From positions 1 to 64,000 of the forward strand of contig JADLFW010000005.1 in assembly GCA_020849615.1 (NCBI GenBank): DNA of 64,000 bases. The letters run 5' to 3'. Shown here piece after piece: positions 51,744-60,748 of this stretch. The notes beneath the pieces were generated by a model that ran no database searches, was not told where the DNA came from, and worked only from the letters and a program-made list of their open reading frames with translations. The stretch is from Phycisphaerales bacterium. GTDB taxonomy: Bacteria > Planctomycetota > Phycisphaerae > Phycisphaerales > UBA1924. A program made the position numbers and the translations under genes. Position 1 is the stretch's first letter. The number at the start of each line of letters is the position of its first letter.

Positions 51744-52538
51744 TCAGCCCCGCCGCTGTTCCCCGCCCATCTCGATCAGCATCGCGTGCTTCATCAGCGT
51801 GCCGGCCGCCGTGCTCGCCGCCGCCAGCCACCCCGCGTACCCATCCAGAAAGCCGCGCTTCGCGATCAGCTGCTTCAGGAACGCGCCCGCGGGCGAGATC
51901 AGTAGATCCCGCTTCCGCCCGCGCCGGCCCGCCTTGTGCAGGCTCTCCGCCATCGTCCTGGCGTGCCCCCACTGCTTCCGCAGGTGCTCCGCGAACGTCT
52001 CGAACGAGTTGTGCCGCAGCGCGCCGTTCAGATCCACGGCCCGCGCTGCGGGGTCCTTCAGCGCCAGCACATCGTGCGGATCCAGCCCGCCCCACGCCGC
52101 GACCCCACGCCGCACCAGCCGCAGCCGCCACTCCGGCTGCCAGACATAGTTCAGCGGCCGACCCCGGTACCACACCTTCCGGTTCACCCGCGCGCCCGAC
52201 ACGCCGGGCCCGGCGCTCGCCAGCAACTCCCGGATCGATCCCTCCAGCTCCGGCTCCAACGATTCATCGCTGTCGACCGCCAGCACCCAGTCCCCCGCGC
52301 AGGCCTCCATCGCCATCTGCTTGGTCGCGATGTGCCCCTTCCACTCGCTGCGGATCACCCGCGCCCCGGCCCGCTCCAGCAACGCGATCGTCCCGTCCGT
52401 CGACCCCGAATCCACCGCCACGATCTCGCCGCCCGAGTCCTTCACGAGCCGGGCCGCCGACTCCAGCGTGCGCGCGATCGTCCCCTCGTTGTTCCTGCAC
52501 ACGATCGCCACCGACAAGCGCGGGCCCGGCTCTGCCAT
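51744..52538 (-). CDS. Family 2 glycosyltransferase (WaaE/KdtX-like)
   Basis: 264 residues with a GT-A fold. The N-terminus LSVAIVCRNNEGTIARTLES starts the nucleotide-binding domain; AVDSGSTDGT and AVDSDE supply the DxD-type metal site, and EWRLRLVRRG and LNGALRHNSF are acceptor-side motifs of the lipopolysaccharide core beta-glucosyltransferase (WaaE/KdtX) group. The C-terminus has one hydrophobic stretch (FLDGYAGWLAAASTAAGTLM). Probably adds a sugar to lipid A-core or a similar envelope glycan at the inner membrane. Divergent from the sugar-kinase-like gene, with only 95 bases between. Confidence 0.85.
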   Translation of the reverse strand: MAEPGPRLSVAIVCRNNEGTIARTLESAARLVKDSGGEIVAVDSGSTDGTIALLERAGARVIRSEWKGHIATKQMAMEACAGDWVLAVDSDESLEPELEGSIRELLASAGPGVSGARVNRKVWYRGRPLNYVWQPEWRLRLVRRGVAAWGGLDPHDVLALKDPAARAVDLNGALRHNSFETFAEHLRKQWGHARTMAESLHKAGRRGRKRDLLISPAGAFLKQLIAKRGFLDGYAGWLAAASTAAGTLMKHAMLIEMGGEQRRG

Positions 52539-52633
52539 CGCCCGATGGTCGGGCCGCGGCCCGGGCCTGTCAACCGGCCTTGCGTGCCCGCGCCCCCATT
52601 CATCCTCCTCCCCGCTTCCTACCCTTCCTCTCC

Positions 52634-53503
52634 ATGCCCCCCGCCCGACCGGGCCCGCGCATCGAGCACTTCAACCCCGACCTCACGGGCTTCGCCGGGC
52701 CGCGCGCTGAACAACTCGCCTGGGCCCGCGCCATCGCCGAGTTCGATGAAGCCAAACCCCGCCTCATCAAGCAGGACGGGCCTGTCACCGTCTGGCGGGC
52801 CAACCTCCTGGCCCACGATGTCGCCGTCAAGCGCTGGCTCCTGAACTCCCCCTCCGACCTCGTGAAGGCCGCGGCCCGCCGCTCCCGCGCCGACCGCCAG
52901 TGGCATGGCGCCCGCTGGCTCGCCGCCCATGGCCTCCGCACCGCCACACCCATCGCCGTCCTCGCCGATCGCGCCTCCCGCTGGCTCATCACCGAGTGGA
53001 TCGACGGGCCGACCGTCCTGGAGCGTCTCGCCGCCGCGCCCGGCCCGCTCACCGAGGCCGATCTCGACGCCCTCGCCGATGCACTCGGCTCCCAGATCGC
53101 CCAGCTCGTCAACCAGGGCCGGTTCAACCGCGATCACAAGCCCTCGAACCTCATCCTGGCCCGGGCCCGCCCGGGCCCCACCGCCGCAGGCCGGGCCGGC
53201 CGGGCCACACCTCCCCCCATCGCCATCGTTGACACCGTCGCCATCCGCAGGGTCGGGCCCGCCCCCGGCGCCCGCGCCCGCGCCGCGGCCCGCATGCTCG
53301 CCTCGCTCATCATCGAACCCACCGGTGTGGGCCACCCGCCCGCCGCATCGTGGCTCCGGCGCGCAGCCGAATCGTGCGCCCACGGCTTCCGGGTTCCCGC
53401 GGCCCCGGCCGAGCAGCTCGCCCGGCGCCTTCTGCGGCTCGCCGAGCAGCGCATCGGGCGCCACGGCGACCCCACACCACGGACCGACCCGCTCCGCGGC
53501 TGA
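52634..53503 (+). CDS. Kinase-fold protein, LPS heptose/Kdo kinase-like (WaaP/InaA type)
   Basis: 289 residues from the ATG at 52634; no Shine-Dalgarno is visible. It has the kinase N-lobe lysine (VAVKRWLL), the linker LITEWIDGPTVLERL, a catalytic loop NRDHKPSNLIL and a metal-binding IAIVDT. The loop lacks the His of HxDxKxxN but has Asp, Lys and Asn in place, as in WaaP/KdkA-type lipopolysaccharide kinases. A Pro/Ala-rich insert follows the catalytic loop. Likely phosphorylates a core sugar of the envelope glycan. Its neighbour facing it is a core-type glycosyltransferase, which supports this. Confidence 0.65.
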   Translation: MPPARPGPRIEHFNPDLTGFAGPRAEQLAWARAIAEFDEAKPRLIKQDGPVTVWRANLLAHDVAVKRWLLNSPSDLVKAAARRSRADRQWHGARWLAAHGLRTATPIAVLADRASRWLITEWIDGPTVLERLAAAPGPLTEADLDALADALGSQIAQLVNQGRFNRDHKPSNLILARARPGPTAAGRAGRATPPPIAIVDTVAIRRVGPAPGARARAAARMLASLIIEPTGVGHPPAASWLRRAAESCAHGFRVPAAPAEQLARRLLRLAEQRIGRHGDPTPRTDPLRG

Positions 53504-53708
53504 GCCGCAACAACCGAACACCCAGCGAACACCGCTCGCGGAACCGTTCGGACCCGGAAACGTCCAACCGCCTTCCGCGGTACACCATTCCCGGGCGATG
53601 GCCCGAGGAAGATGCCCCATACAGTCCCAGGCCGGCGATCCAGGTCCTCCCGAGCGCACGCGTGTAGCGCCCACGGACGGTTCGAGCGGCCCGACAAGGA
53701 GTTCGAGG

Positions 53709-54755
53709 ATGCTCAAACGCACCGCCGCCCTCACGGTCACCATGCTGCTCGCCGCCGCCGCCTGGGGACAGAACACCCCCGCCAAGCCCGACACCAAGCC
53801 CGATGCGCAGCCGAACGCGACGACCCCCGCCGCCGCCAAGCTCGCGCTGGGCGACAAAGCCCCGCCGCTCGCCGCCGAGAAGTGGATCAAGGGCGAACCG
53901 ATCACCGGCTTCGAGAAGGGCAAGGTCTACGTCGTTGAGTTCTGGGCCACCTGGTGCGGGCCGTGCAAGACCTCCATCCCCCACCTCACCGAGCTGCAGA
54001 AGAAGTACAAGGACAAGGACGTGCGCATCATCGGCGCCAACGTCTGGGAGCAGTACAACGACAAGACCCTCGAGAAGGTCGAGAAGTTCGTCGCCGACTT
54101 CGGCGAAAAGATGGAATACACCGTCGCCTACGACGGCAAGTCCAAGACCATCGACAAGGCCTACATGAAGGCCGCGGGCCAGGACGGCATCCCCACCGCC
54201 TTCATCGTCGACCGCGAAGGCCGCGTCGCCTACATCGGCCACCCGATGGAGATGGACGAGCCCCTCGCCAAGATCGTCGATGGCAAGTTCGACATCGACG
54301 CCGCCAAGAAGGACTTCGCCGACCGCGAGGCCAAGGAGAAGGCCGCCATGTCCGGCATGGCCAAGCTCCGCGCCTTCTCGGCCCAGTACGGCGCCTTCCT
54401 GAAGAACAAGGAATACGACAAGGCCTACGAGCTCGCCCGCAAGACCCTCGACGGCGACCTGAAGGACAACCCCCAGGTGCTCAACGAGATCGCCTGGCTC
54501 ATCGTTGACCCCACCGCCAAGGTCGAGAAGAAGGACCTGGACCTGGCCATGACCGCCGCCACCCGGGCCAACGAGCTGACCAAGGGCAAGGACGCCGCCA
54601 TCCTCGACACCCTCGCCCGCGTCCACTTCGAGAAGGGCGACAAGGCCAAGGCCCTCGAGCTCCAGAAGAAGGCCGTCGAGCTCGCCCCAGAGCAGCTCAA
54701 GTCCGAGCTCGAAGCCTCCCTCAAGGAATACGAGAAGGCCGCCGGCAACAAGTAA
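53709..54755 (+). CDS. TlpA/ResA-like secreted thioredoxin with TPR-like tail
   Basis: 348 residues from the ATG at 53709, with AAGGAG 8 bases upstream and a signal peptide (MLKRTAALTVTMLLAAAAWG). After an Ala/Pro linker the thioredoxin domain has the redox site WCGPC (Cys83, Cys86), the partner region QDGIPTAFIVDREGRVAYIG and the Pro after GI. The last 130 residues are helical (AKLRAFSAQYGAFLKNKEYD, then pairs of TPR-like helices). It reduces disulfides in the periplasm or cytochrome c maturation partners; the TPR part may bind a client. It ends at a strong terminator. No ccm gene is adjacent. The reading frame extends far upstream without meaning. Confidence 0.9.
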   Translation: MLKRTAALTVTMLLAAAAWGQNTPAKPDTKPDAQPNATTPAAAKLALGDKAPPLAAEKWIKGEPITGFEKGKVYVVEFWATWCGPCKTSIPHLTELQKKYKDKDVRIIGANVWEQYNDKTLEKVEKFVADFGEKMEYTVAYDGKSKTIDKAYMKAAGQDGIPTAFIVDREGRVAYIGHPMEMDEPLAKIVDGKFDIDAAKKDFADREAKEKAAMSGMAKLRAFSAQYGAFLKNKEYDKAYELARKTLDGDLKDNPQVLNEIAWLIVDPTAKVEKKDLDLAMTAATRANELTKGKDAAILDTLARVHFEKGDKAKALELQKKAVELAPEQLKSELEASLKEYEKAAGNK

Positions 54756-54780
54756 CCCGCGACCGAATCTCCCGCCGCCC

Positions 54781-54812
54781 AAGGCCCCGGCCCCGCGCCG
54801 GGGCCTTTTTCA
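54781..54812 (+). terminator. Strong intrinsic terminator after the TlpA-like gene
   Basis: AAGGCCCCGG (54781-54790) pairs with CCGGGGCCTT (54798-54807) around a seven-base loop, followed by TTT and CATT. Confidence 0.9.
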
Positions 54813-54898
54813 TTCGCGCCCCATCGCCGGGCCATCCCCGCCCCGCAACCTCCGCCCGCCCGTCCCGCTACCCTTCGGTCGAACCCCGGAGCGACCCC

Positions 54899-55714
54899 AT
54901 GTTCATGAAGTGGAAGACCATGACCTCCACCGCCTCCGCACTCTCCGCATCAGCCTCGCGCGCGGGCCGGGCTCCCCTTCCACGCGAGCGGCTGCAGCAC
55001 TTCCCACGCCTCACCGGCGAGCACCCCACCAGCTGGACCTTCCCCGACTACCTCGACAACCCCAACTCCCGCTGGCTCCAGTGCCTCAAGGAGATGTACA
55101 GCATGCCCATCACCTTCCCCGCCTCCCTGGCGCCGGAAGCCGGGCTCCTCCTCCACGCCTTCATCCGCAACTTCCGGCCCAGGGTCGTCGTCGAGGTCGG
55201 CTCCTTCCTCTCCGTCTCCACCCACTGGATCGCCTCCGCACTCCAGGCCAACGGCGATGGCGGCGTCGTCCACTGCTTCGACGACTTCGGGCCCATCCAC
55301 AAAGGCCCCTGGCGCGATGCCGAGATGCTCTCGGGCCGCCTCGACTGGGTCAAGGACCGCCTCTCCCGCGCGGGCCTGCTCGACCTCGTCCGCTTCCACC
55401 CCGGCGACAGCTCCACCAATATCCGGGCCAGCCAGAACGAGCTGGCCCGCGCGGGCCGCGTCCAGTTCGCCTACATCGACGGCGACCACACCGTCCCCGG
55501 CGTCACCGCCGACTTCCAGGCCGTCGAGCCCATCCTCGACACCGGCGGCTACATCATGCTCCACGACACCTTCCCCGAGCAGTGCGGCGACCACCTGGGC
55601 CCGCGCCACGTCCTCGACCACATCAACTCGCTCGGCAAGGGCCTCTACGAATCCTGCGAGCTCTATTCCTCCCCGCTGAACTATGGGCTCGCCCTGCTCC
55701 GCCGCATCGGCTGA
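54899..55714 (+). CDS. Class I SAM-dependent methyltransferase (Methyltransf_24 type)
   Basis: 271 residues, with GGAG 8 bases upstream. Motif I is VVVEVGSFLSVSTHWIA, the acidic next strand is VHCFDDFG, and FAYIDGDHTVPGVTADFQAV is the hallmark of Methyltransf_24 / cephalosporin-hydroxylase-like enzymes, with GGYIMLHDTF after it. The first 35 residues are variable. The substrate is unknown; relatives act on glycans or small molecules. It ends at a CGCGGCTC palindrome. The next gene on the same strand is a DNA methylase, but no shared operon function is evident. Confidence 0.8.
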   Translation: MFMKWKTMTSTASALSASASRAGRAPLPRERLQHFPRLTGEHPTSWTFPDYLDNPNSRWLQCLKEMYSMPITFPASLAPEAGLLLHAFIRNFRPRVVVEVGSFLSVSTHWIASALQANGDGGVVHCFDDFGPIHKGPWRDAEMLSGRLDWVKDRLSRAGLLDLVRFHPGDSSTNIRASQNELARAGRVQFAYIDGDHTVPGVTADFQAVEPILDTGGYIMLHDTFPEQCGDHLGPRHVLDHINSLGKGLYESCELYSSPLNYGLALLRRIG

Positions 55715-55722
55715 CTGGGTAC

Positions 55723-55741
55723 CGCGGCTCTCCGAGCCGCG
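55723..55741. repeat. Palindromic repeat (CGCGGCTC-TCC-GAGCCGCG)
   Basis: Perfect eight-base inverted repeat with a three-base loop, nine bases after a stop codon. It may work as a weak terminator or belong to another dispersed palindrome family. No T run. Confidence 0.6.
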
Positions 55742-55822
55742 AATGCGATCAACGCCGCTTTCTTCCTGTCGGTTGCGCAGTTCCCGTTGCGCCGGCACCC
55801 GATTCCGGCAACAATGCGGGCC

Positions 55823-56836
55823 ATGCCCGCGACCCTCGACAACGGCCTGCTCTTCGCGCCCGATCCCAAGCCCGCCACGGCCCCCCGCGCCAACCTCGCC
55901 CTCAAGGACCCCGACACCCGCATCTACATCGGCGACTGCCGGAAGCTCCTCTCTCAGATTCCCGAATGCGTGAAGAGCGAGGTAGACCTCATCTTCGCCG
56001 ACCCCCCCTTCAACTGGAACCGCGACTACGACCGCTGGAAGGCCCAGCACGCCGGCGGCAGCCGGGCCCAGTTCGAGGCCGAGTACGAGACGTGGTCGGA
56101 TGACATGTCCCGCGGTGACTACCTCGACTTCACCTACGACTGGATCGACGGTTGCATCAAGGCCCTCACCCCCACCGGCTCCCTCTTCATCAACATCCCC
56201 GATGACACCGCCGCCGAGATCGTCTGCTTCTTGAAGGGCCACCTCCCCCGCAAGCCCTCCCACCCCATGCACATGGTCAACTGGTGCATCTGGCACTACC
56301 GCTTCGGCCAGAACCGCAGCGGCGCCTTCATCAACTCCAAGGTCCACATCCTCTACTTCGCCAAGCACCCCGACCAGCGCACCTGGCGCCCCGACCGCAT
56401 CCTCGAACCCTCCGACCGGGCCACCACCTATTTCGACCCGCGCACCCAGTCCAAGAAGGACGGCATGCCGCCCGGGATGCGCGTCCCCATGGATGTCTGG
56501 TACGGCGCCTTCATGGGCCGCGTCCAGGGCAACAACGCCGAGCGACGGGCCAACCACGACAACCAGATCCCCGAGGCCTACCTCAACCGCGTCATCCAGT
56601 GCGCTTCTGATGAAGGCATGCTCGTCCTCGATCCCTTCCTGGGCTCCGGCACCACCGGCGTCGTGGCCCGCGCCCTCAACCGCCGGTTCATCGGCTGCGA
56701 GTTCTCCAAGGCCAACGCCACCAGCGCTTTCGAACGCATCAAGGCCGGGCCCGCGCGCCCCCTCGACACCTACAAGAGCATCTCCAGCGCCATCTTCGCC
56801 CCCCGCAAACGCAAAGGCGACACCGCCAAGGCCTGA
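55823..56836 (+). CDS. Site-specific DNA methyltransferase (beta class, probably N6-adenine), orphan
   Basis: 337 residues from the ATG at 55823; ATGs at 55814 and 55787 are also in frame and none has a clear ribosome-binding site. Motif IV is DPPF (60-63) in LIFADPPFNWNRDYDRW, and motif I comes later as FLGSGTTGVVA (from Phe272), so the order is IV-then-I, the beta class. The target-recognition part lies between (about 100-260). DPPF/DPPY points to adenine methylation. No restriction endonuclease or specificity subunit is nearby, so it may act in cell-cycle, mismatch or epigenetic control rather than defence. Intact. Confidence 0.88.
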   Translation: MPATLDNGLLFAPDPKPATAPRANLALKDPDTRIYIGDCRKLLSQIPECVKSEVDLIFADPPFNWNRDYDRWKAQHAGGSRAQFEAEYETWSDDMSRGDYLDFTYDWIDGCIKALTPTGSLFINIPDDTAAEIVCFLKGHLPRKPSHPMHMVNWCIWHYRFGQNRSGAFINSKVHILYFAKHPDQRTWRPDRILEPSDRATTYFDPRTQSKKDGMPPGMRVPMDVWYGAFMGRVQGNNAERRANHDNQIPEAYLNRVIQCASDEGMLVLDPFLGSGTTGVVARALNRRFIGCEFSKANATSAFERIKAGPARPLDTYKSISSAIFAPRKRKGDTAKA

Positions 56837-56863
56837 CACCCGGCGCCTCCGTGCCTTGCACTC

Positions 56864-58591
56864 TCATCCAAACGCCCGCTCCGCCAGCTCGATCGCCCGC
56901 GCCAGCGCCGCCGCCTTGTTCACCGTCTCCTGGTACTCATCCTCGGCCTTCGAATCCGCCACGATCCCGCCCGAGGCCTGCAGGTGGTACATCCACTCCC
57001 CGCCCGGCACGTACCCACCCGTCGGCACCACCATCGTCCGCAGCGCCAGCGCTATGTCCATCTCCCCATCCAGCCCGACGTAGCCCATTCCTCCCCCGTA
57101 CGGGCCGCGCCTCACCGGCTCCAGCTCATCGATGATCTGCATGGCCCGGACCTTGGGCGCCCCCGAGATCGTGCCGACGGGCAGGGCGGCGGCCAGCGCA
57201 TCCCACGCATCAAGACCCTCGCGCAGCTCCCCCGTCACCGTCGAGCTGATGTGCATCACGTGGCTGTACCGCTCCACCTCCATCACCGCGGGCAGCTTGA
57301 TCGTCCCCGGCTTGGCGACCCTCCCCACATCGTTCCGCCCCAGGTCCACCAGCATGATGTGCTCGGCCCGCTCCTTGTCATCCCCGAGCAGCTCGCGCTC
57401 CAGCCGGTCATCCTCTTCCTTGGTCGCCCCGCGCTTGCGCGTCCCCGCGAGCGGGCGGTTGGTGACAACATAAGTGGCGCCGGTTCCAGCGGCGCCAGTT
57501 CCAGCGGCGCCAGTTCCAGTGGCACCGGCTTCCAGCCGGTGTTCCTTCCCTTCGTGCCTTCGTGCCTCCGTGCCTTCGTGCCTCCTCACCCGGCACAGAA
57601 TCTCCGGGCTGCTCGCCACCAGGATGCACCCCTGCGCCTGCAGGTACACCATGTACGGACTGGGGTTCACCGCGCGCAGGGCCCGGTACACATCGAACGG
57701 ATCGACTTTGCTCCTGCGCTCGAACCGCTGCCCCAGCACCACCTGGAAGATGTCCCCGGCCCGGATGTACTCCATGGCCTTGGCCAGCATCCCCGCGTGC
57801 TCCCCGCGCGTCAGGTTCGATTGCAGCTGCCCCGGCATCGCCGTCGTGCTCTCGACCAACCCCGATGCCAGCGGCTTGCTGTGCGTCTGGATCGCCCGGG
57901 CCCGTTCCTCGATCCGGCCCATCACCGCGCTGTAATTCGCTGCCGCATCCGCCGACGGGCCCAGCAGCGCCAACCCGATCACGTACACCAGCTTGTCCGC
58001 ATTATCGAACACCACCACACCGTCGTAGAACCCAAAGTGCAGGTCCGCCAGGCCCCGATCATCGCGCGGCGCATTGGCCAGCTTCTCGGGCTCCACGTAC
58101 CGCACCGTGTCGTACCCCGCGTAGCCGACCCAGCCGCCCAGGAAGCACGATGGCAGGCCCGACCCCCGCCCGCGCAGACGAAGATCCACCAGCCGGATGT
58201 CCCTGCTGATCTCCCGCATCACCATCAGCGGGTTCTCGCTCGGGCCTGATGACGACGTGCTCACACCCGAAAACAGCGCCTCGGTGGGCAAATCCTCATC
58301 GCGCACCCGGGCCGTCGTCTCGACACTGTTCCCGTGGGCAACCACCTCGATGACGGGCCGGGCCCCCAGGATCGAATGCCGACCCTGCCGCTCCCCGCCC
58401 TCCACCGACTCCAGCAGGAACGACGGCGCGGTCCGCTCATCCGCCGCCACCAGCCGCCGGTACGCCAGCACCGGCGTCAACTGGTCCGACAGCAGCCGCA
58501 CGCTCAGCGGGATCGCCAGCGTCGCGCCCGGCGCAGCCAGACGCTCAGCCTTCACCAGCTCCGCAAACTCGCCCGCCGAGAGATTCGCCAT
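56864..58591 (-). CDS. trpE: Anthranilate synthase component I, with a repeat-derived insertion
   Basis: 575 residues from the ATG at 58591; a -10-like TATACT (58607-58602) sits only 10 bases before it, so the message is nearly leaderless. Makes anthranilate from chorismate in tryptophan synthesis. N-domain: PSFLLESVEGGERQGRHSIL. Catalytic domain: AGDIFQVVLGQRF, NPSPYMVYL, SSPEILCRV, RPLAGTRKRG, DLGRNDVGRV, SHVMHISS, PVGTISGAPK and the terminal YHLQASGGIVADSK. Between SPEILCRV and NRPLAGTRKRG, where TrpE proteins have about 8 residues, there are about 40 more, encoded by two dispersed repeat families (57475-57590). trpG and other trp genes are absent here. Confidence 0.93.
   Translation of the reverse strand: MANLSAGEFAELVKAERLAAPGATLAIPLSVRLLSDQLTPVLAYRRLVAADERTAPSFLLESVEGGERQGRHSILGARPVIEVVAHGNSVETTARVRDEDLPTEALFSGVSTSSSGPSENPLMVMREISRDIRLVDLRLRGRGSGLPSCFLGGWVGYAGYDTVRYVEPEKLANAPRDDRGLADLHFGFYDGVVVFDNADKLVYVIGLALLGPSADAAANYSAVMGRIEERARAIQTHSKPLASGLVESTTAMPGQLQSNLTRGEHAGMLAKAMEYIRAGDIFQVVLGQRFERRSKVDPFDVYRALRAVNPSPYMVYLQAQGCILVASSPEILCRVRRHEGTEARRHEGKEHRLEAGATGTGAAGTGAAGTGATYVVTNRPLAGTRKRGATKEEDDRLERELLGDDKERAEHIMLVDLGRNDVGRVAKPGTIKLPAVMEVERYSHVMHISSTVTGELREGLDAWDALAAALPVGTISGAPKVRAMQIIDELEPVRRGPYGGGMGYVGLDGEMDIALALRTMVVPTGGYVPGGEWMYHLQASGGIVADSKAEDEYQETVNKAAALARAIELAERAFG
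57475..57590. repeat. Two dispersed repeats inside trpE: 15-bp tandem array plus palindrome, and a GAAGGCACGAAGG-type element
   Basis: 57475-57519 is three 15-base units (consensus CGGCGCCAGTTCCAG), continuing into a GGCACCGGCTTCCAGCCGGTG palindrome at 57520-57541. 57542-57590 is a CTTCGTGCCTTCGTGCCTCC type repeat with a short period. The 15-base period adds five codons per unit, so changes in unit number keep the frame. Confidence 0.9.
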
Positions 58592-58702
58592 GACGGAGGC
58601 GAGTATAAGACCGCACGCTCCGCTCTCCCCTTTCGTCCCATAAACTCCCCGATGCCTCCACTCCCCCGAACGCGCCGCCCCACCGCGGCGTACCTCTCCC
58701 AC

Positions 58703-60742
58703 ATGCGCCCCTTCATCTTCCTCGCGCTCGCCGCCGCCACCTCGCTCGCGCAGCCGGGCCAGCCCGATCCCACCCCGCCACTTCCCCCGGTCGAACCCGG
58801 CCAACCCCGTGAACTCCCCCTCGACAAGTTCCCGCCCCAGATGCGCGCGGGCGTCCGCACCGAACTCGCCCGCCGCCAGCTCCCCATCATCCCCACCCTC
58901 GTCATCGTCAGTTCGCCCGCCGATTACCTCGCCGCCCTCGCGGGGTGGTCGGTCAAGGCCCGGTACCCCATCCTCATCGATGACGGCTCTGTCGAATCGC
59001 GCGAGGACATCGCCCGCTTCGCCCGCGGCTTCAAACCCGAGTCGGTCGTCCGCTGGTCCGCCCCCGCGAAACCGGATGACCCCGCGCTCACCCCCGACCG
59101 CATCAAGGCCCTCTCCTACGCCGCCATCGCCGCCGCCTGGGATTTCAAGCCCGCCGATGATTCCGCCGCCCTCACGCCGCTCATCCAGCACTGGGTCGAC
59201 AACCTGGGCCTCTTCCCCGTCGGCATCGTCGCCGCCGATGCCAACGACCCCGCCTGGCCCGCCGCCGCCGCCCTCGCCGCGGGCCACGGCCAGCCCATCT
59301 GCTGGCTCGATATCTCGCCGGGCCTGCGCGTCGGGCCGTCCGGCCTGCTCCAGACCACCGACATCGACCCCTTCGAAATCCACATCCGCAAGTTCGCCGA
59401 GGCCACCAACCTCCCCTGGCGCGACTTCGGAGATGCCATCGATGCCGTCTCCCTCTGCCTCAACATCCCCTCACGCATCCAGATCCCCGGCGCCAAGCCC
59501 TACGACATGATGACCCTCTCCTACCGCTTCGGCCGCACGGGCCAGCCCCCCGCGTACACCGAATCGCGCTGGGCCAGCGCCTCCCAGATCTTCGGCAACC
59601 AGTCCCAGTCCGCCTACCGGGCCATGTCTTCCCTCTTCCTCCAGCCACGCTCCGCCTGGCTCTTCGATGGCTACGACAACAAGACTCCCTTCAACGAGTG
59701 GGATGCCACCAAGGCCGCCGCCTACTTCGAAAAAGCCGAGTTCACCTTCACCCTCACCGACACGCCAATGAGCTCCGATGGTGTCTGGCGCGCCCTCGCG
59801 GCCCGGCCCATCCCCGCCGGCATCGTCATGGTGAACTCCCAGGGCGAGAAGGATGAGTTCGTCCTCCAGCCCGGGCGCCTGCGCACCGCCGACACCCCGT
59901 TCCCCGCCGAGCCCTCGATCGTCTATTTCGTCCACTCCTGGTCGGCCACGCTCCCCGCCGACCGCCCCACCATCGCGGCCCGCTGGCTCGAACGCGGCGC
60001 CTACGCCTACTTCGGCTCGGCCCAGGAGCCCTACCTCCAGTCCTTCGTCACGACCCCCGATGTCGCGGGCCGGCTGCTCTCCTCCATCCCCTGGGCCACC
60101 GCCACCCGCTACGACCAGCCCATCAACCAGGTCCCGGTCTGGAAGCTCACCTGCATCGGCGATCCCCTGCTCACCCTCGGCCCGCCCGCACCGCGCACCA
60201 AGGCGCCGCTGCCCCTCCAGGGCGCCAAGCCCCTCGCCGATGATGTCGGGCCCGCGCTCAAGGCCGGCAAGTACGCCGAGGCGATCTCGACACTCGCCCT
60301 GCTCGCCCGCGATGAGGATGCCGCCAAGCTCGCCGCAGCGCTCATCAACGACAAGCCCGACCAGTTCACCCCAGAGGTCGCCGCCGCCGCCCTCATGCCC
60401 CTCTTCCGCACGGGCCGATCCGAGCAGCTCTTCCGGGCCTACGACACCGCGTTCACCGGCAAAATCAGGCCCGACGACGCCTGGAAGGATGCCATCTGGC
60501 TCGCCGCCTACCCGCAGCTGGGAACAAGCAGGGATCGGCTCATGCTCGAATCGCTCAAGAACGCGGTCCGGCCCGACAACCTCGAACGCGATATGGATGA
60601 GCTCGCCTACGCCTGGGCCCGGGCCATCTCGAAGGACTCCGCCCTCGGCATGCTCGAGAACGTCGCCATCAACCTGCCCACCGCCGATGCCAAATCCCGC
60701 GCGGCGACGATCGTGCAGAAGTTCCGCTCGCAGTGGCAGTGA
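58703..60742 (+). CDS. Secreted protein of unknown function, TIGR03790/C25-like C-terminal region
   Basis: 679 residues from the ATG at 58703, chosen because a signal peptide follows at once (MRPFIFLALAAATSLAQ); an earlier ATG at 58652 would put it 17 residues inside. A Pro-rich linker leads to a domain with PILIDDGSVESREDIARFAR, like cell-wall-binding-repeat sequences. The central part has MMTLSYRFGRTG, and further on WLERGAYAYFGSAQEPYLQS...WKLTCIGDPLL, a pattern reminiscent of caspase-like C25/TIGR03790 proteins, where GDP(L/T) ends the fold. The last 150 residues are helical. Catalytic residues could not be assigned. Divergent from trpE. Confidence 0.6.
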   Translation: MRPFIFLALAAATSLAQPGQPDPTPPLPPVEPGQPRELPLDKFPPQMRAGVRTELARRQLPIIPTLVIVSSPADYLAALAGWSVKARYPILIDDGSVESREDIARFARGFKPESVVRWSAPAKPDDPALTPDRIKALSYAAIAAAWDFKPADDSAALTPLIQHWVDNLGLFPVGIVAADANDPAWPAAAALAAGHGQPICWLDISPGLRVGPSGLLQTTDIDPFEIHIRKFAEATNLPWRDFGDAIDAVSLCLNIPSRIQIPGAKPYDMMTLSYRFGRTGQPPAYTESRWASASQIFGNQSQSAYRAMSSLFLQPRSAWLFDGYDNKTPFNEWDATKAAAYFEKAEFTFTLTDTPMSSDGVWRALAARPIPAGIVMVNSQGEKDEFVLQPGRLRTADTPFPAEPSIVYFVHSWSATLPADRPTIAARWLERGAYAYFGSAQEPYLQSFVTTPDVAGRLLSSIPWATATRYDQPINQVPVWKLTCIGDPLLTLGPPAPRTKAPLPLQGAKPLADDVGPALKAGKYAEAISTLALLARDEDAAKLAAALINDKPDQFTPEVAAAALMPLFRTGRSEQLFRAYDTAFTGKIRPDDAWKDAIWLAAYPQLGTSRDRLMLESLKNAVRPDNLERDMDELAYAWARAISKDSALGMLENVAINLPTADAKSRAATIVQKFRSQWQ

Positions 60743-60748
60743 TGTCTT

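Noticed and set aside
57475..57541. Tandem units that might be a CRISPR array
   Set aside because: The units are 15 bases with no spacers, lie inside trpE and have no cas genes near.
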